NCBI GenBank assembly: GCA_018613035.1 | Contig: JAGGRA010000052.1 | Location: 1-62,024, forward strand | Length of the DNA stretch: 62,024 nucleotides | Direction of reading: 5' to 3' | Source: Pseudomonas sp. ISL-84 | Lineage (GTDB): Bacteria; Bacillota; Bacilli; Bacillales; Cytobacillaceae | Shown: piece after piece, positions 17,460-26,717 of the stretch | How the letters are laid out: each line of letters begins with the position of its first letter | Numbering within the stretch: the first letter of the stretch is position 1 | The notes under the pieces: model-generated | The model's input: only the letters and a program-made list of their open reading frames with translations | Database searches by the model: none | Told to the model about the DNA's origin: nothing | Position numbers and translations under genes: made by a program

Positions 17460-17990
17460 ATGAAAAATGTATTTACATTTGTTGTTGCAATTTCACTCAT
17501 AATGGGTTCATATAATGTATTTCCTGCTGATCATTTTGATGCTGAGTCAGTCGATCAAAAGGCTGCAGAAACTTTGACATATAAAAAAGTTGAGGTCAAC
17601 ACGAAAGAGGCTACATCAACCGATCATCGTTTTATTAAACCGGAAGAGAAAAAGCTGCTTGCTCGTCTTGTACAGGCTGAAGCAGAAGGTGAACCGTTCG
17701 AAGGGAAGGTTGCCGTGGCTGATGTGGTATTGAATCGTGTTGAGCATGAACAATTTCCAGATACAGTTAAGGATGTTATTTACCAAAGAAATGCTTTTGA
17801 ACCTGTTCAAAATGGCTCCATAAATGAACCTGCAAGTAATGAAGCAGTTCAGGCCGTTGAGATAGCTCTTGTTGAAAAGGAGAAAAACGAAGAGCTTCTT
17901 TACTTTTATAACCCTGAAACCGCTACAAGTCAGTGGATCTTTTCCCGTGAAGTTGTGAAAAAAATCGGTAATCACGCATTTGCTATTTAA
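17460..17990 (+). CDS. Secreted cell-wall hydrolase, SleB/Hydrolase_2 family
   Basis: A 176-residue protein with an N-terminal signal peptide (MKNVFTFVVAISLIMG) followed by a Hydrolase_2 domain: LARLVQAEAEGEPFEGKVAVADVVLNRV carries the catalytic glutamate pair found in SleB and CwlJ spore cortex lytic enzymes. YFYNPETATSQWI near the end is the conserved C-terminal part. No peptidoglycan-binding repeat precedes the domain, unlike SleB itself. An upstream in-frame start exists at 17415, but acaggaggttt fits the ATG at 17460. A terminator follows directly. A role in growth or germination peptidoglycan turnover is inferred. Confidence 0.88.
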   Translation: MKNVFTFVVAISLIMGSYNVFPADHFDAESVDQKAAETLTYKKVEVNTKEATSTDHRFIKPEEKKLLARLVQAEAEGEPFEGKVAVADVVLNRVEHEQFPDTVKDVIYQRNAFEPVQNGSINEPASNEAVQAVEIALVEKEKNEELLYFYNPETATSQWIFSREVVKKIGNHAFAI

Positions 17991-18027
17991 AAAGCGCGTA
18001 CAGCATAAAGCTGTGTGCTTTTTTTTT
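17991..18027 (+). terminator. Rho-independent terminator
   Basis: AAAGCGCGTACAGC pairs, with a small bulge, with GCTGTGTGCTTT around the loop ATAAA. A run of nine T follows. Confidence 0.8.
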
Positions 18028-18113
18028 GGCAAAAAGGCAGGTTTAGAAGGAAATTAAAGAGAGATTAGCGAAATTTGTTTAAGGTAAATACTTCCAAAAG
18101 GGAGATGTAAAAA

Positions 18114-18596
18114 ATGAAGATCATAGTAACAACATTACCAGAGACTGAAGTAGGGTATATTAGGCGTACAGGGAGTTATTTTGAGCCGCAGGAACATTGG
18201 GGAAACCTGATTAGCTGGGCAAGTTCCAATGGGCTATTTCCTCCGGAGCAATCTTTTATCGGCATTTCATTGGATAATCCTGAGTTATTGGAAAGGAGGG
18301 ATTGCCGTCACGATGCCTGTGTTACCATTCCTGACGGTTTTGATAAAGAGAAACATAAGGAAATAAAGTTCAAAAAGCTGTCTGGCGGAGATTACGCTCT
18401 GTATCCATTCTATGATACCCCTGATAATTTGAATAGTGCCTATCAGTACATGTTTGGAGAATGGCTGCCAAAAAGCGAGTATGACCCGGATTACGATCGA
18501 TATAACCTTGAATACAATATGAATAATCCTGCTGAGGATACGGAAGGGAAATGTAAAGTTGATTTATATGTACCAGTAAGGAAAAAAACATCCTAA
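18114..18596 (+). CDS. GyrI-like / AraC effector-binding domain protein
   Basis: A 160-residue stand-alone small-molecule-binding domain. LPETEVGYIRRTGSY, the middle segment FIGISLDNPELL and CRHDACVTIPDG, and the GGDYALYPFYDTPDNLNSAYQYMFGEWLP stretch match the GyrI/SbmC-type effector-binding fold. Such domains bind hydrophobic or cationic compounds, and the E. coli member protects gyrase. Without a fused AraC helix-turn-helix it is more likely a sequestering or protection protein. The gene precedes the Wadjet operon but is separated from it by 258 bases, so a link is not supported. Confidence 0.82.
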   Translation: MKIIVTTLPETEVGYIRRTGSYFEPQEHWGNLISWASSNGLFPPEQSFIGISLDNPELLERRDCRHDACVTIPDGFDKEKHKEIKFKKLSGGDYALYPFYDTPDNLNSAYQYMFGEWLPKSEYDPDYDRYNLEYNMNNPAEDTEGKCKVDLYVPVRKKTS

Positions 18597-18854
18597 TGAA
18601 TTTACAGGAATAGTCCCATGGAAAATAACAGTTAAGAACAAATAATAAAAAAATGCTTAAGAAAAGATGGACCATCGAACACAGTGCCCGTTATGTGACT
18701 AAGGGGGAAAGGTGCTTTTTATTGCCTTTCTCCCTGCCTCATTTTCTCCCTCCGTTTTTAAAATCATTACATCAATTCCGCAACTAGTTTATAATAAAAA
18801 TGATGTCCACATGTATAATAGTGGTTTTAACAGACCAGAAGAAGTATTAAGAAG

Positions 18855-19928
18855 GTGAAAAAAATCAACATCATTGAAACAAGGGTGAGAAGTTTTATAG
18901 AAGATATTCAACACCCGAAGCAAAGAAAGAAATTAAATATAAACGATTTAGAATTTCAGCTGCGGAAGCTGTTAGATGATTATGACGAAATGGATGGTTA
19001 TTCGCTGTTTTATGAAGCCATCGAATCATTGCAAAATGAAGGGCAGCTGACTCCTATACATAATAGTCAATTCAATGGCAAAATACCGTCTATGCCTTTA
19101 TATTACTGGGTTAACGTGAAGGTTCAGGCGGACAAATGGGACCGGCTTGAGATGATGAAGTTAAGTGACCGGTTTGATTTTTCGTTTTATGAACGGCATC
19201 CGGAATGGCAGACGAAAGAGGAATGGCGCCGGATCCTGAATTTATATGCTTTTCTCCAATCCAGCCAGGAGCGGGAAATCGTTTCACTCGAGGAAAGAAG
19301 CCTGGAGCTGTTTGGCCATGAAAATTTTTTGCTGGATGGGATTAGCTTTCCCGATGGAAAAGGCTTTCTAGCTCGAATCGGCGTATCGGAAGAGCAGCTT
19401 AAAGTGGTGAAATACGGGGAGCCTTTTGTATTTTGGATGAAGCAGGGGAAAGAAATTAAAGATGTTCAGAGAGTACTAATTCTGGAAAACCTATCTTTCT
19501 TTCATACTGCCATTCAATTATTGGAAGCGGATCAGCTTGATTACGATCCTGAACTGATCATATATGGGGAAGGCACTAAAATTGAACGGAGCTTTTCGTT
19601 TTTCTTTCAAATGTTCCCGACCAAATCATACTTATTCTATTATGCAGGAGATCTCGATGCGGCAGGATACGGGATCATAACCCGGCTGATCGAAAAATAT
19701 CCAGATTGCTGCATTCAGCCTGCATTAAAAATATATCGTAAAATGCTCGATTGTATGGACCAAAGGAATGAACAGAAATCAAGTCAGATACAAAATCTGA
19801 AATATCGCGATGCGTTCATAGAGTGGTTTACAGAAGATGAGCAGGAAGTATTAAGGCAATTATGGCAGGAAAATAAACGAATTCCTCAGGAAGTCTTAAC
19901 TATTGAAACATGGAGGAGATGGATTTGA
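18855..19928 (+). CDS. jetD: Wadjet anti-plasmid protein JetD (Toprim nuclease)
   Basis: A 357-residue protein. The C-terminal half has a topoisomerase-primase (Toprim) signature: VLILENLSFF with glutamate E211, LIIYGEGTK, and YYAGDLDAAGYGI with D266 and D268 as metal ligands. This matches the JetD nuclease subunit (DUF2220/DUF3322 group), which cuts circular DNA once the SMC-like core has extruded it. The N-terminal half is the winged-helix-rich arm region. The start is GTG at 18855 with a weak site. It overlaps jetA by ten bases at the adopted start. JetD is first in the operon, whereas it is last in the canonical jetABCD order. Confidence 0.9.
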   Translation: MKKINIIETRVRSFIEDIQHPKQRKKLNINDLEFQLRKLLDDYDEMDGYSLFYEAIESLQNEGQLTPIHNSQFNGKIPSMPLYYWVNVKVQADKWDRLEMMKLSDRFDFSFYERHPEWQTKEEWRRILNLYAFLQSSQEREIVSLEERSLELFGHENFLLDGISFPDGKGFLARIGVSEEQLKVVKYGEPFVFWMKQGKEIKDVQRVLILENLSFFHTAIQLLEADQLDYDPELIIYGEGTKIERSFSFFFQMFPTKSYLFYYAGDLDAAGYGIITRLIEKYPDCCIQPALKIYRKMLDCMDQRNEQKSSQIQNLKYRDAFIEWFTEDEQEVLRQLWQENKRIPQEVLTIETWRRWI

Positions 19929-21430
19929 ACGAATCATGGGAAGGGTTCGCCCAGCGGATGCAGCGATTAAACCCGCTGTTTGAGCTTGGGAGAGGAATGG
20001 AAGTTGGAGAGCTGAAGCCTCATATCCAAACAATACTGATGCAGGTGCTCCTCACCATTTTTTATCGGGAGTTGAATGATGATGATCATCGGAGGAAATC
20101 GGATATCAAGTATATGGTCGAGGACTCGATAAAGCAAATGAAGCTTTTAGCCGATGATAAGCAGATTGAACGGATTACGAGCGGGCTCCTATATCAGGGA
20201 AAAGAAGAGTACAGTAGACCGTTTGAGGCCCTTTATTACGATGAAATCAGGCAGTCATGGGAGACTCAGGTTTTCCGCTACGTGACAATGGATGAATTAT
20301 ATACAAACCTGGAGATGGGCGGATCCATCGTTTACAAGCTCACCGATATCTCACAGGAAATGATTTTTATGAGCAGGGAAATGGCAGAGGAATTTTCAAT
20401 AACGATTGAACAGCTTTACAGTATGCAGCTGATTAAAAACGGCAATTTTCGCAAAGCCACGCGAAACCTCGATCACCTCATTTCACGGGTAAACCGCTTA
20501 ATGGCAAAAGAATTCTCCTTTCAAAAAGAAATGATCAACAACCCCAAAATCTTATTGATGGAAGAAGAAATGCAAAGGGCTGATAACCGTTCGGAAATTG
20601 AAAAGCAATTCGAAGAAGAGAAAATTCACTTCCGCACCATCAGCAGCATGATTGAGAAAACGAAACGAAGAAATGAAGAAGATGATCTTATTCAAAAGGA
20701 ATTAATCCTTCTCCAGGAGAAGATTGGCCATACAAGGCAGCTGCATGACCGTTTTGCGAAGCTTGTTATTCAAAATATCTCCTATGAAATGAAATTAAAA
20801 GCGGAAAACCCATCGCTGTTTTGGGAAACCAGCCTGGTTTCATTTCGGGAACATATTTATGAAAACTGGTTCGTGAAGGAAGGCGTTTTTTCTTTCGATA
20901 CGGTGGAAAAGTTGTTATCACCTTTATTTTCGCCAAAGAATGAATTTATTTTGCCCTTGGACTGGGTTTGGGGCGAACAGGAATTTGATGAAAAACAGCT
21001 GACAGAGGCAATCGAAGAAGAAGAGGAAGATGTGGGCATTACCCATCAGCGGGTAACGAACTGGGATTCTGTCATCAAGGCCTGGAGCTATGTGTTTCAA
21101 TATATACAGACATATGGAGAGTTTTCATTGGCCGATTTATCAGCACTGCCGCTCGAAGTTCAGGATCTATGGTTTGAAGAATCGGAAACGATTGATTTAT
21201 GGATGATGTTTGATAAAAAGCCGCTGAAGGTCCAGGTGCTGCATCGGAAGGAAGAGGCGTTAAGCGATGAACGGGAAATTCTTCTTTATAAGCTTATGCA
21301 GGAGTATCCGCAATTTCAGGTGTTTGAAGGACTGAAGATCTATACCGAGTTTGATCATCGGGCGGAACCTTTCCTCTGGTATCAAATGAAAATCACCCCG
21401 TTTAAAATTTGTGTACAGGAGGAGAAATGA
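19919..21430 (+). CDS. jetA: Wadjet protein JetA (kleisin-like subunit)
   Basis: About 503 residues, all-alpha and acidic, resembling the JetA family annotated as DUF5716 in Bacilli. RLNPLFELGRG, KSDIKYMVEDSIKQM and the long central helix bundle (residues 210-280) are visible. In the complex JetA is the kleisin linking the JetC heads. The frame opens at 19910, but no ribosome site precedes it. GGAGGAG at 19912-19918 lies 2 bases before ATG 19919 and 6-8 before an in-frame TTG at 19925, so the true start is uncertain. The stop overlaps the jetB start (ATGA at 21427). Confidence 0.88.
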   Translation: MDLNESWEGFAQRMQRLNPLFELGRGMEVGELKPHIQTILMQVLLTIFYRELNDDDHRRKSDIKYMVEDSIKQMKLLADDKQIERITSGLLYQGKEEYSRPFEALYYDEIRQSWETQVFRYVTMDELYTNLEMGGSIVYKLTDISQEMIFMSREMAEEFSITIEQLYSMQLIKNGNFRKATRNLDHLISRVNRLMAKEFSFQKEMINNPKILLMEEEMQRADNRSEIEKQFEEEKIHFRTISSMIEKTKRRNEEDDLIQKELILLQEKIGHTRQLHDRFAKLVIQNISYEMKLKAENPSLFWETSLVSFREHIYENWFVKEGVFSFDTVEKLLSPLFSPKNEFILPLDWVWGEQEFDEKQLTEAIEEEEEDVGITHQRVTNWDSVIKAWSYVFQYIQTYGEFSLADLSALPLEVQDLWFEESETIDLWMMFDKKPLKVQVLHRKEEALSDEREILLYKLMQEYPQFQVFEGLKIYTEFDHRAEPFLWYQMKITPFKICVQEEK

Positions 21431-22176
21431 TGAGTGGAGAAAGTATCAAAAAAGCCTCAGCTGTTTATTTTACCCTTTTAAAAGACAAAGTCATCGACGA
21501 AAACAGCGAGCACTTTCAGGTGTATTTTGATCCCGATGTGAGGCAGACGGTTCTTTTATTGGCAGATGAATCCGGTACCTATATCATTGAGTCGCCAAAA
21601 CGGATTCAGCTCGTTGTGCAGCCGACCGGCTCTGTTTTTGCTACGAATTTTACTCATATGAAGGACAAGCATAAGCAGGTTGAGACAAAGAAACATTTTC
21701 ACTTGATGAGCGTTGTCATTATGGCCTTTTTGGCAAGCATCGACCGCAACCAGGCGGCTAAAATCCGCACGAAGCGGGAAGGAATCAGCTTCTACTCATT
21801 GGAGCGGCAAGTCAATGATGTGATCATGAACTGGGATCACATACTTAAGGCAAATCCCGCTTATGGGGAAGATGAAAAAATTGATATGAAGGATGTCGTG
21901 ACAACGTGGAAGTACATGGAGGTCGACACCGATGATTATGGAGCCAGAAAAGCAAACCGCCGGACGCGTATCGGTTTGATTGCAAGCAGCATGCGTTTAT
22001 TGGAAACAGAGGGTCTGATTGTGATTCTTGACCGGGAGGATATTCCGAAGGCGATCCCGAAACAGGAGTTATTTGAGCGGATTGAATACCTGTATCACGA
22101 TTATGACCGCTATGAAATGTTCAAGGAATTAATGAAGACAGAGGAGGATCAGCATGCCGAAAATCCATCGAATTAG
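21427..22176 (+). CDS. jetB: Wadjet protein JetB (KITE-like subunit)
   Basis: A 249-residue protein starting at an ATGA overlap with jetA, with AGGAGG just before it. It is similar in length and position to the DUF6063 JetB family. The centre (VVIMAFLASIDRNQAAK, then GISFYSLERQVNDVIMNWD) and the C-terminal TRIGLIASSMRLLETEGLIVILD region look like the tandem winged helices of KITE subunits, which bind the kleisin in Wadjet and MukBEF complexes. It overlaps jetC by 23 bases, so the four genes are one tightly coupled operon. Confidence 0.86.
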   Translation: MMSGESIKKASAVYFTLLKDKVIDENSEHFQVYFDPDVRQTVLLLADESGTYIIESPKRIQLVVQPTGSVFATNFTHMKDKHKQVETKKHFHLMSVVIMAFLASIDRNQAAKIRTKREGISFYSLERQVNDVIMNWDHILKANPAYGEDEKIDMKDVVTTWKYMEVDTDDYGARKANRRTRIGLIASSMRLLETEGLIVILDREDIPKAIPKQELFERIEYLYHDYDRYEMFKELMKTEEDQHAENPSN

Positions 22177-25100
22177 AATTGCCGGCCTGAAATATGATGG
22201 CATGCAAAAACAGTATAAGGACACCACATTTAACTTCCATAATGAGGAAACCTCTACAAACGGCCTCATTTCTATGATGAATGGAGGAGGAAAAGGGGTA
22301 TTCCTGCAAACCATCTTCCAGATCCTCAAGCCTGGAACGGCATGGGGAAAACAGAACAATCGCTATTATCAGCAATTCTTTTTTAATAATAAAGAACAGT
22401 TCATTCCTTATACCTTTCATGTGCTCATTCAATGGGAGCTCGACGATGCTGACCGCAGGCACTTAGTGACAGGCGGGATGTTTTCGGCTGAACAGCGGAT
22501 TTCCATGAACGAGGAAAGCGGAGAAAGCAAAACGCTTGAACAGGAAGCGAAGATTGTCCCGAATATTACATTTTATACAAGGGAGTTTGAACGGAAAGAA
22601 GAAGCATCACTTGATCATATTCCACTTTATGAAGATGATGAACTGGCTGAAACGGAAGTCCTGAAGGATTATTTAAAATGGAATGGATATGATGTTTACC
22701 GGGATACAAAAAAGCACTACCGCATCCTTGATACATACGGCATTAACCGCAAAGACTGGGATATTATGAAAGATATTAACAAAGATGAAGGCGGCGTTGG
22801 AAAATTCTTTGAAGGCGCTGAGGATGATCATTCCTTGTTCCAGAAGCGAATTATTCCTACTGTCAGTCAGGTCCTGCACCGGACAGAGCATCAAAAGAAC
22901 GATCTGGTGGAGATTTTTAAAAGTCAGGCAAGCATCGCGAAGGACCTGCCTGTTCTGTTAAAAAGAGAGCAGGCCCACAAGGAGTTCCTGGAAGATATTC
23001 TTCCTTTTGAAGAAAGCCTGGCAAAGGGTGTCAAGCATAAAGAGATCGTTGAGGACAGCATCAAGGTGGGAAGGCAGCTGCTTGGCGCTTTGGAACATTT
23101 GAAGAAAACGGAAGAAGAAACACTAATTGAGCTGGAAAAGGAAATCGAAAAATTAACCGGTAAGCAGGTGGATTTGCGCTTTCAGAAAGACAACCTCGAC
23201 TATGCAAAAGCCCATCGGGAAGTGATGGATTGGGAGAAGAAATTAGCAGAAGAACAGAAGAAGCATAATATCCTGCAGGAAGCTGTAAAGGAAAAGCAGG
23301 AGCGAAAAGACAAGCTGGCTTTCCAGCTGTTATTAAAAGAATGGCATGAAGGGGAACAGAGCATTCGCGCGCTTTCCCAGCAGATTGCGAAATTGGAGCA
23401 AAACAGCGGCTTAGAGCAAGTGAATCAAAGAATGGAAGAAGTCAAACAAGAAGCGAAGCTGCAATGGGAGAAGTCTTCTGCAGCCATTGGGGAAGCGGTT
23501 AAACAGTATGCAGGGTATCAAAAATTCCTGAAGAAAAAAGCGAACGATCTCTCGAAACAGGATAAACAAAAAACAAAAGAAATCGCCCAGCTCCATACGG
23601 AAATTGATTTTCTGTATACGCAAATTCATGAATTTGAGGCGAAAGAAGAAAAGCTCATCAAAGAATTCGGCGATCGCTTAACCTATGATCTGCAGGGCTT
23701 TATCGAGAATTTGTCAAAGCAGATTGAAGTCAAAAAAGCTAGTTTGGAAGATTTGCAAGCAAAGGATAAACAATCGAATGAAAAGCAGAATCAGCTTGCA
23801 TCTGCACATGGTACGCTCGCTCAATCCATTCAGTTTTCTGAAGAAAAATGTGAAGAGTTAATGTTCAAAAGTGAAGAGCAGCATCGCAAAGAAGCGAAGC
23901 TGGCCGATAAGCTGCATGGGTTATTGGATGAAGTCGCAGCTCCGTTCACGAACGCACTTTTATCAAAATATGCTTTACAAGTGGAGGAGCTCCTAGTTCA
24001 GAATCGGGAGCAGGGGGAAGAAATTAAAAAAGCGCTTTGGGAGACACAGCTGGATTATGCCTTGAATGATGAGCACTTCTGGATTGCGAACAATGACGTG
24101 AAGGAATTAAAAGAATGGATTGATGAGAAGACGGGCATTGACGTGTTTTACGGGTCCCAATTTCTTCAATCTTTAAAACCTGACGAAATGGCGAATCATT
24201 TGCTTACGCATCCGCTCCTTCCTTATGGTTTAGTGGTCAGCAGGCCGCAATGGGAGAAAATAAATCAGCAGGTTTTGTCAGGAAGAATGTTTAAAAGCCC
24301 GGTACCGATTTTTATGCGGGAGGAAATGGCGAGCGAAAATCAGCAGGATTCCTTTGTGATGATTACCGGCACGGAGAAGGATTTGCTGACCGATAAAAAC
24401 CAATTCACTAACTGGAAAATTAAGATTGCGAAACAAATAGAAGAAAAGAAAGAAACACTTGCAGAGATCGAAAAAACGGAAACCTCATTACGGCGAATTT
24501 TAAAAGAAGTCGACCGCTTCCTTGCTAATGAGCTGGCCAGTGAGATTGATCGTACGCTGAATCAGGAACAGGAAGCGATGATTGCCAAGAAGACGGAATT
24601 GCAGGCAATTATCGTGCAGGAGCAAAAAGAAAAAGAACTGCAGCTGGGACTTAATGAGCAGCTGGAGAAGACAAAGGAAAAGATTGAAAAGCTCACAAAA
24701 GATGTGGAAACATTAGAGGGATTTAACCGTGAAAAGGCGCTGCTTCAGGAAAATAAGCGGGTAAAGCTAGAGAAAGAGAAACAAAAGGAAGCATTTGCTG
24801 CCGCCCAGAAAGAGATTGGCAGCGAGCACCAAACGATTGTTGACCTGCAGGAAAAGTGGAGTCAAACGTATCTGGAATGGAAGCTATCAACCGAGCAAAA
24901 TATTAAGGAGATCAGCTTTTTTATTGAAAGTGCTGTCTTTCCTGCAGCAGAGAAAGCTGAAGCTTCTGAAGAGGTACCGCGTTTATCTTCGCACATGTTG
25001 GAAGAGATCAACGGAAGTATCGATGAACTAAAACAGCTCCAAAAATCGAAAGAAGAGCAAGCCAGTGAATTACTGGCCATTCAAGCGACAAGAGATTCCG

Positions 25101-26611
25101 AACAGAAGCAGCAAAAGAAGCTGGAGAAAAAACTTCAAGCTCTTAATGAAGAGTGGAAGGATGCTTCGGAACCGGATGAACCAATGAGCATTTTAGAAAA
25201 CATGGTCCAGACGGCTGCAAAGGAAACAAAGGCAGTGGAGAAAGAGGAACGTGAACAGGGAACGGCCGTAACCGTTGCAGAAACGTCATTAAAGCATGCA
25301 ACTGATCAGCGTAAAAAGTCTGCTAAAAAAGTGGACAAGCATGACAAACAGCCGGAAGAATGGGAAGACCTTGATTTGGAAGTAAAGACGGTTGAAATTA
25401 ACGACCAGACAAAACAGGCGAAGGCAGAAATGAAGCAAACAGAAGAGCGCAAAAAAGAAACCGAACAAAACACTGCTGGTTTCGAAGGCGATCTGTTAAC
25501 TTTGTCCGTTATTCTGAAAGAGGAACCGGCTGCCTTTACGGAAGAAGATGTCGAGAAAATTAAGAGCCAAGGAAGGCAAAGTATTATATTCTGGAGTGAA
25601 AAACATCAGGATATTCAGGAAGAAGGCCAGGAGAAGCACGCGAAAATTGAACAATCCCTGCGCAATTTAAAGCTTTCAATTGAAGGAAAGGATTGGGAGG
25701 TCCGTTTTAAGAATGAAGTTTTAACCACCCTTGATCATATGGATACAAGGCATTATGCTCATATTCAAAGTGTCGTTCAAAACATGAAGCGTTTTTCACA
25801 GAGCGGCTTAGAGCAGTTGGAACGTGACAAAGAACGGGCAGAAAAAGCGCAAAACTTCTGGGCAAGCCGTGCAAGCATGAAGGTGATGAGCATTGCAGAA
25901 GCGATTCGTTCCATGATTGCGAAAATGAAGCTGAAAAATGACCGGGGATCTTTCCCGCTTGTTCAGCTAAAAGAAGACATCCTGCCTAAAAAAGCGGAAG
26001 AGGTCGAACCGCTGCTGAAACAGCATTTTGTTTCAGCCATTAACAAGATTACGAAGCGATTCGAGATAATTGACGACAGTAATCTGGAGCTGGATCAGGA
26101 AATCAAGCAGCTCATCAGTGATGAGCAGATACTATTTGTCTCCCTCAGAAATCGATACCCAGAGCTTTTGGTTTATAACATGCGTACAGACAATGCCTTT
26201 ATGTATGGTAAGCCACAGCGCGAACATTATTCAACCTGGCAGACGATCAACCAGGGTTCGAAAACAAAATCCGATGGCAGCGGCGGCCAAAAGCTATCTG
26301 CCCGAATGGTCATGATGATGATGCTTCTATCTGTTAAGAGTGAAACCGACCAAAGCTGGGTTCCGTTAGTCTGTGATAATCCGTTTGGCCAGGCGGCATC
26401 GGCCCATGTGCTTGACCCAATCTTCGCTGTAGCCGATAAACTGAAATTCCAATTCATCGTCGTCACGCCCCCTGAACTGGTGAAAACAGAAATCAGCCAG
26501 AGGTTTGATGCGTATTATAAATTGGACTTTATTCGGGAAAAAGGGAAAGAGATCGTATCGGATACGATTGTTCCGGCGTTTCGTATTTATCAGGGGGAGG
26601 AGGCTCTTTAA
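22154..26611 (+). CDS. jetC: Wadjet protein JetC (SMC-like ATPase)
   Basis: At 1485 residues, this is the loop-extruding motor of the Wadjet complex. The N-terminal head has a phosphate loop SMMNGGGKGVFLQ (residues 40-52) with G44-G48. Long coiled coils rich in E, K and Q run through about 280-580 and 770-1100, around a hinge-like globular stretch near 590-770. The C-terminal head has the signature GSGGQKLSARMVMMMMLLS (about 1375-1393) and a Walker B LVCDNPFG (D1408). The phosphate loop lacks the usual serine or threonine after lysine, and Walker B has DN where DE is usual; relatives in this JetC branch may share this. AGGAGG precedes the ATG. Followed by a bidirectional terminator. Confidence 0.92.
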   Translation: MPKIHRIRIAGLKYDGMQKQYKDTTFNFHNEETSTNGLISMMNGGGKGVFLQTIFQILKPGTAWGKQNNRYYQQFFFNNKEQFIPYTFHVLIQWELDDADRRHLVTGGMFSAEQRISMNEESGESKTLEQEAKIVPNITFYTREFERKEEASLDHIPLYEDDELAETEVLKDYLKWNGYDVYRDTKKHYRILDTYGINRKDWDIMKDINKDEGGVGKFFEGAEDDHSLFQKRIIPTVSQVLHRTEHQKNDLVEIFKSQASIAKDLPVLLKREQAHKEFLEDILPFEESLAKGVKHKEIVEDSIKVGRQLLGALEHLKKTEEETLIELEKEIEKLTGKQVDLRFQKDNLDYAKAHREVMDWEKKLAEEQKKHNILQEAVKEKQERKDKLAFQLLLKEWHEGEQSIRALSQQIAKLEQNSGLEQVNQRMEEVKQEAKLQWEKSSAAIGEAVKQYAGYQKFLKKKANDLSKQDKQKTKEIAQLHTEIDFLYTQIHEFEAKEEKLIKEFGDRLTYDLQGFIENLSKQIEVKKASLEDLQAKDKQSNEKQNQLASAHGTLAQSIQFSEEKCEELMFKSEEQHRKEAKLADKLHGLLDEVAAPFTNALLSKYALQVEELLVQNREQGEEIKKALWETQLDYALNDEHFWIANNDVKELKEWIDEKTGIDVFYGSQFLQSLKPDEMANHLLTHPLLPYGLVVSRPQWEKINQQVLSGRMFKSPVPIFMREEMASENQQDSFVMITGTEKDLLTDKNQFTNWKIKIAKQIEEKKETLAEIEKTETSLRRILKEVDRFLANELASEIDRTLNQEQEAMIAKKTELQAIIVQEQKEKELQLGLNEQLEKTKEKIEKLTKDVETLEGFNREKALLQENKRVKLEKEKQKEAFAAAQKEIGSEHQTIVDLQEKWSQTYLEWKLSTEQNIKEISFFIESAVFPAAEKAEASEEVPRLSSHMLEEINGSIDELKQLQKSKEEQASELLAIQATRDSEQKQQKKLEKKLQALNEEWKDASEPDEPMSILENMVQTAAKETKAVEKEEREQGTAVTVAETSLKHATDQRKKSAKKVDKHDKQPEEWEDLDLEVKTVEINDQTKQAKAEMKQTEERKKETEQNTAGFEGDLLTLSVILKEEPAAFTEEDVEKIKSQGRQSIIFWSEKHQDIQEEGQEKHAKIEQSLRNLKLSIEGKDWEVRFKNEVLTTLDHMDTRHYAHIQSVVQNMKRFSQSGLEQLERDKERAEKAQNFWASRASMKVMSIAEAIRSMIAKMKLKNDRGSFPLVQLKEDILPKKAEEVEPLLKQHFVSAINKITKRFEIIDDSNLELDQEIKQLISDEQILFVSLRNRYPELLVYNMRTDNAFMYGKPQREHYSTWQTINQGSKTKSDGSGGQKLSARMVMMMMLLSVKSETDQSWVPLVCDNPFGQAASAHVLDPIFAVADKLKFQFIVVTPPELVKTEISQRFDAYYKLDFIREKGKEIVSDTIVPAFRIYQGEEAL

Positions 26612-26674
26612 TAGGAGTGTTTGAAAAATATAAAACTACACAACTGATGAAACTTCGAATTGCGGAATCAATAG

Positions 26675-26706
26675 AAAAGGCGATAGCAAATCAGCTATTG
26701 CCTTTT
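26675..26706. terminator. Bidirectional terminator between jetC and znuA
   Basis: AAAAGGCGATAGC pairs with GCTATTGCCTTTT around AAATCA, with a T run on either strand. It separates the convergent jet operon and znuA. Confidence 0.8.
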
Positions 26707-26717
26707 TCATAACTTTT

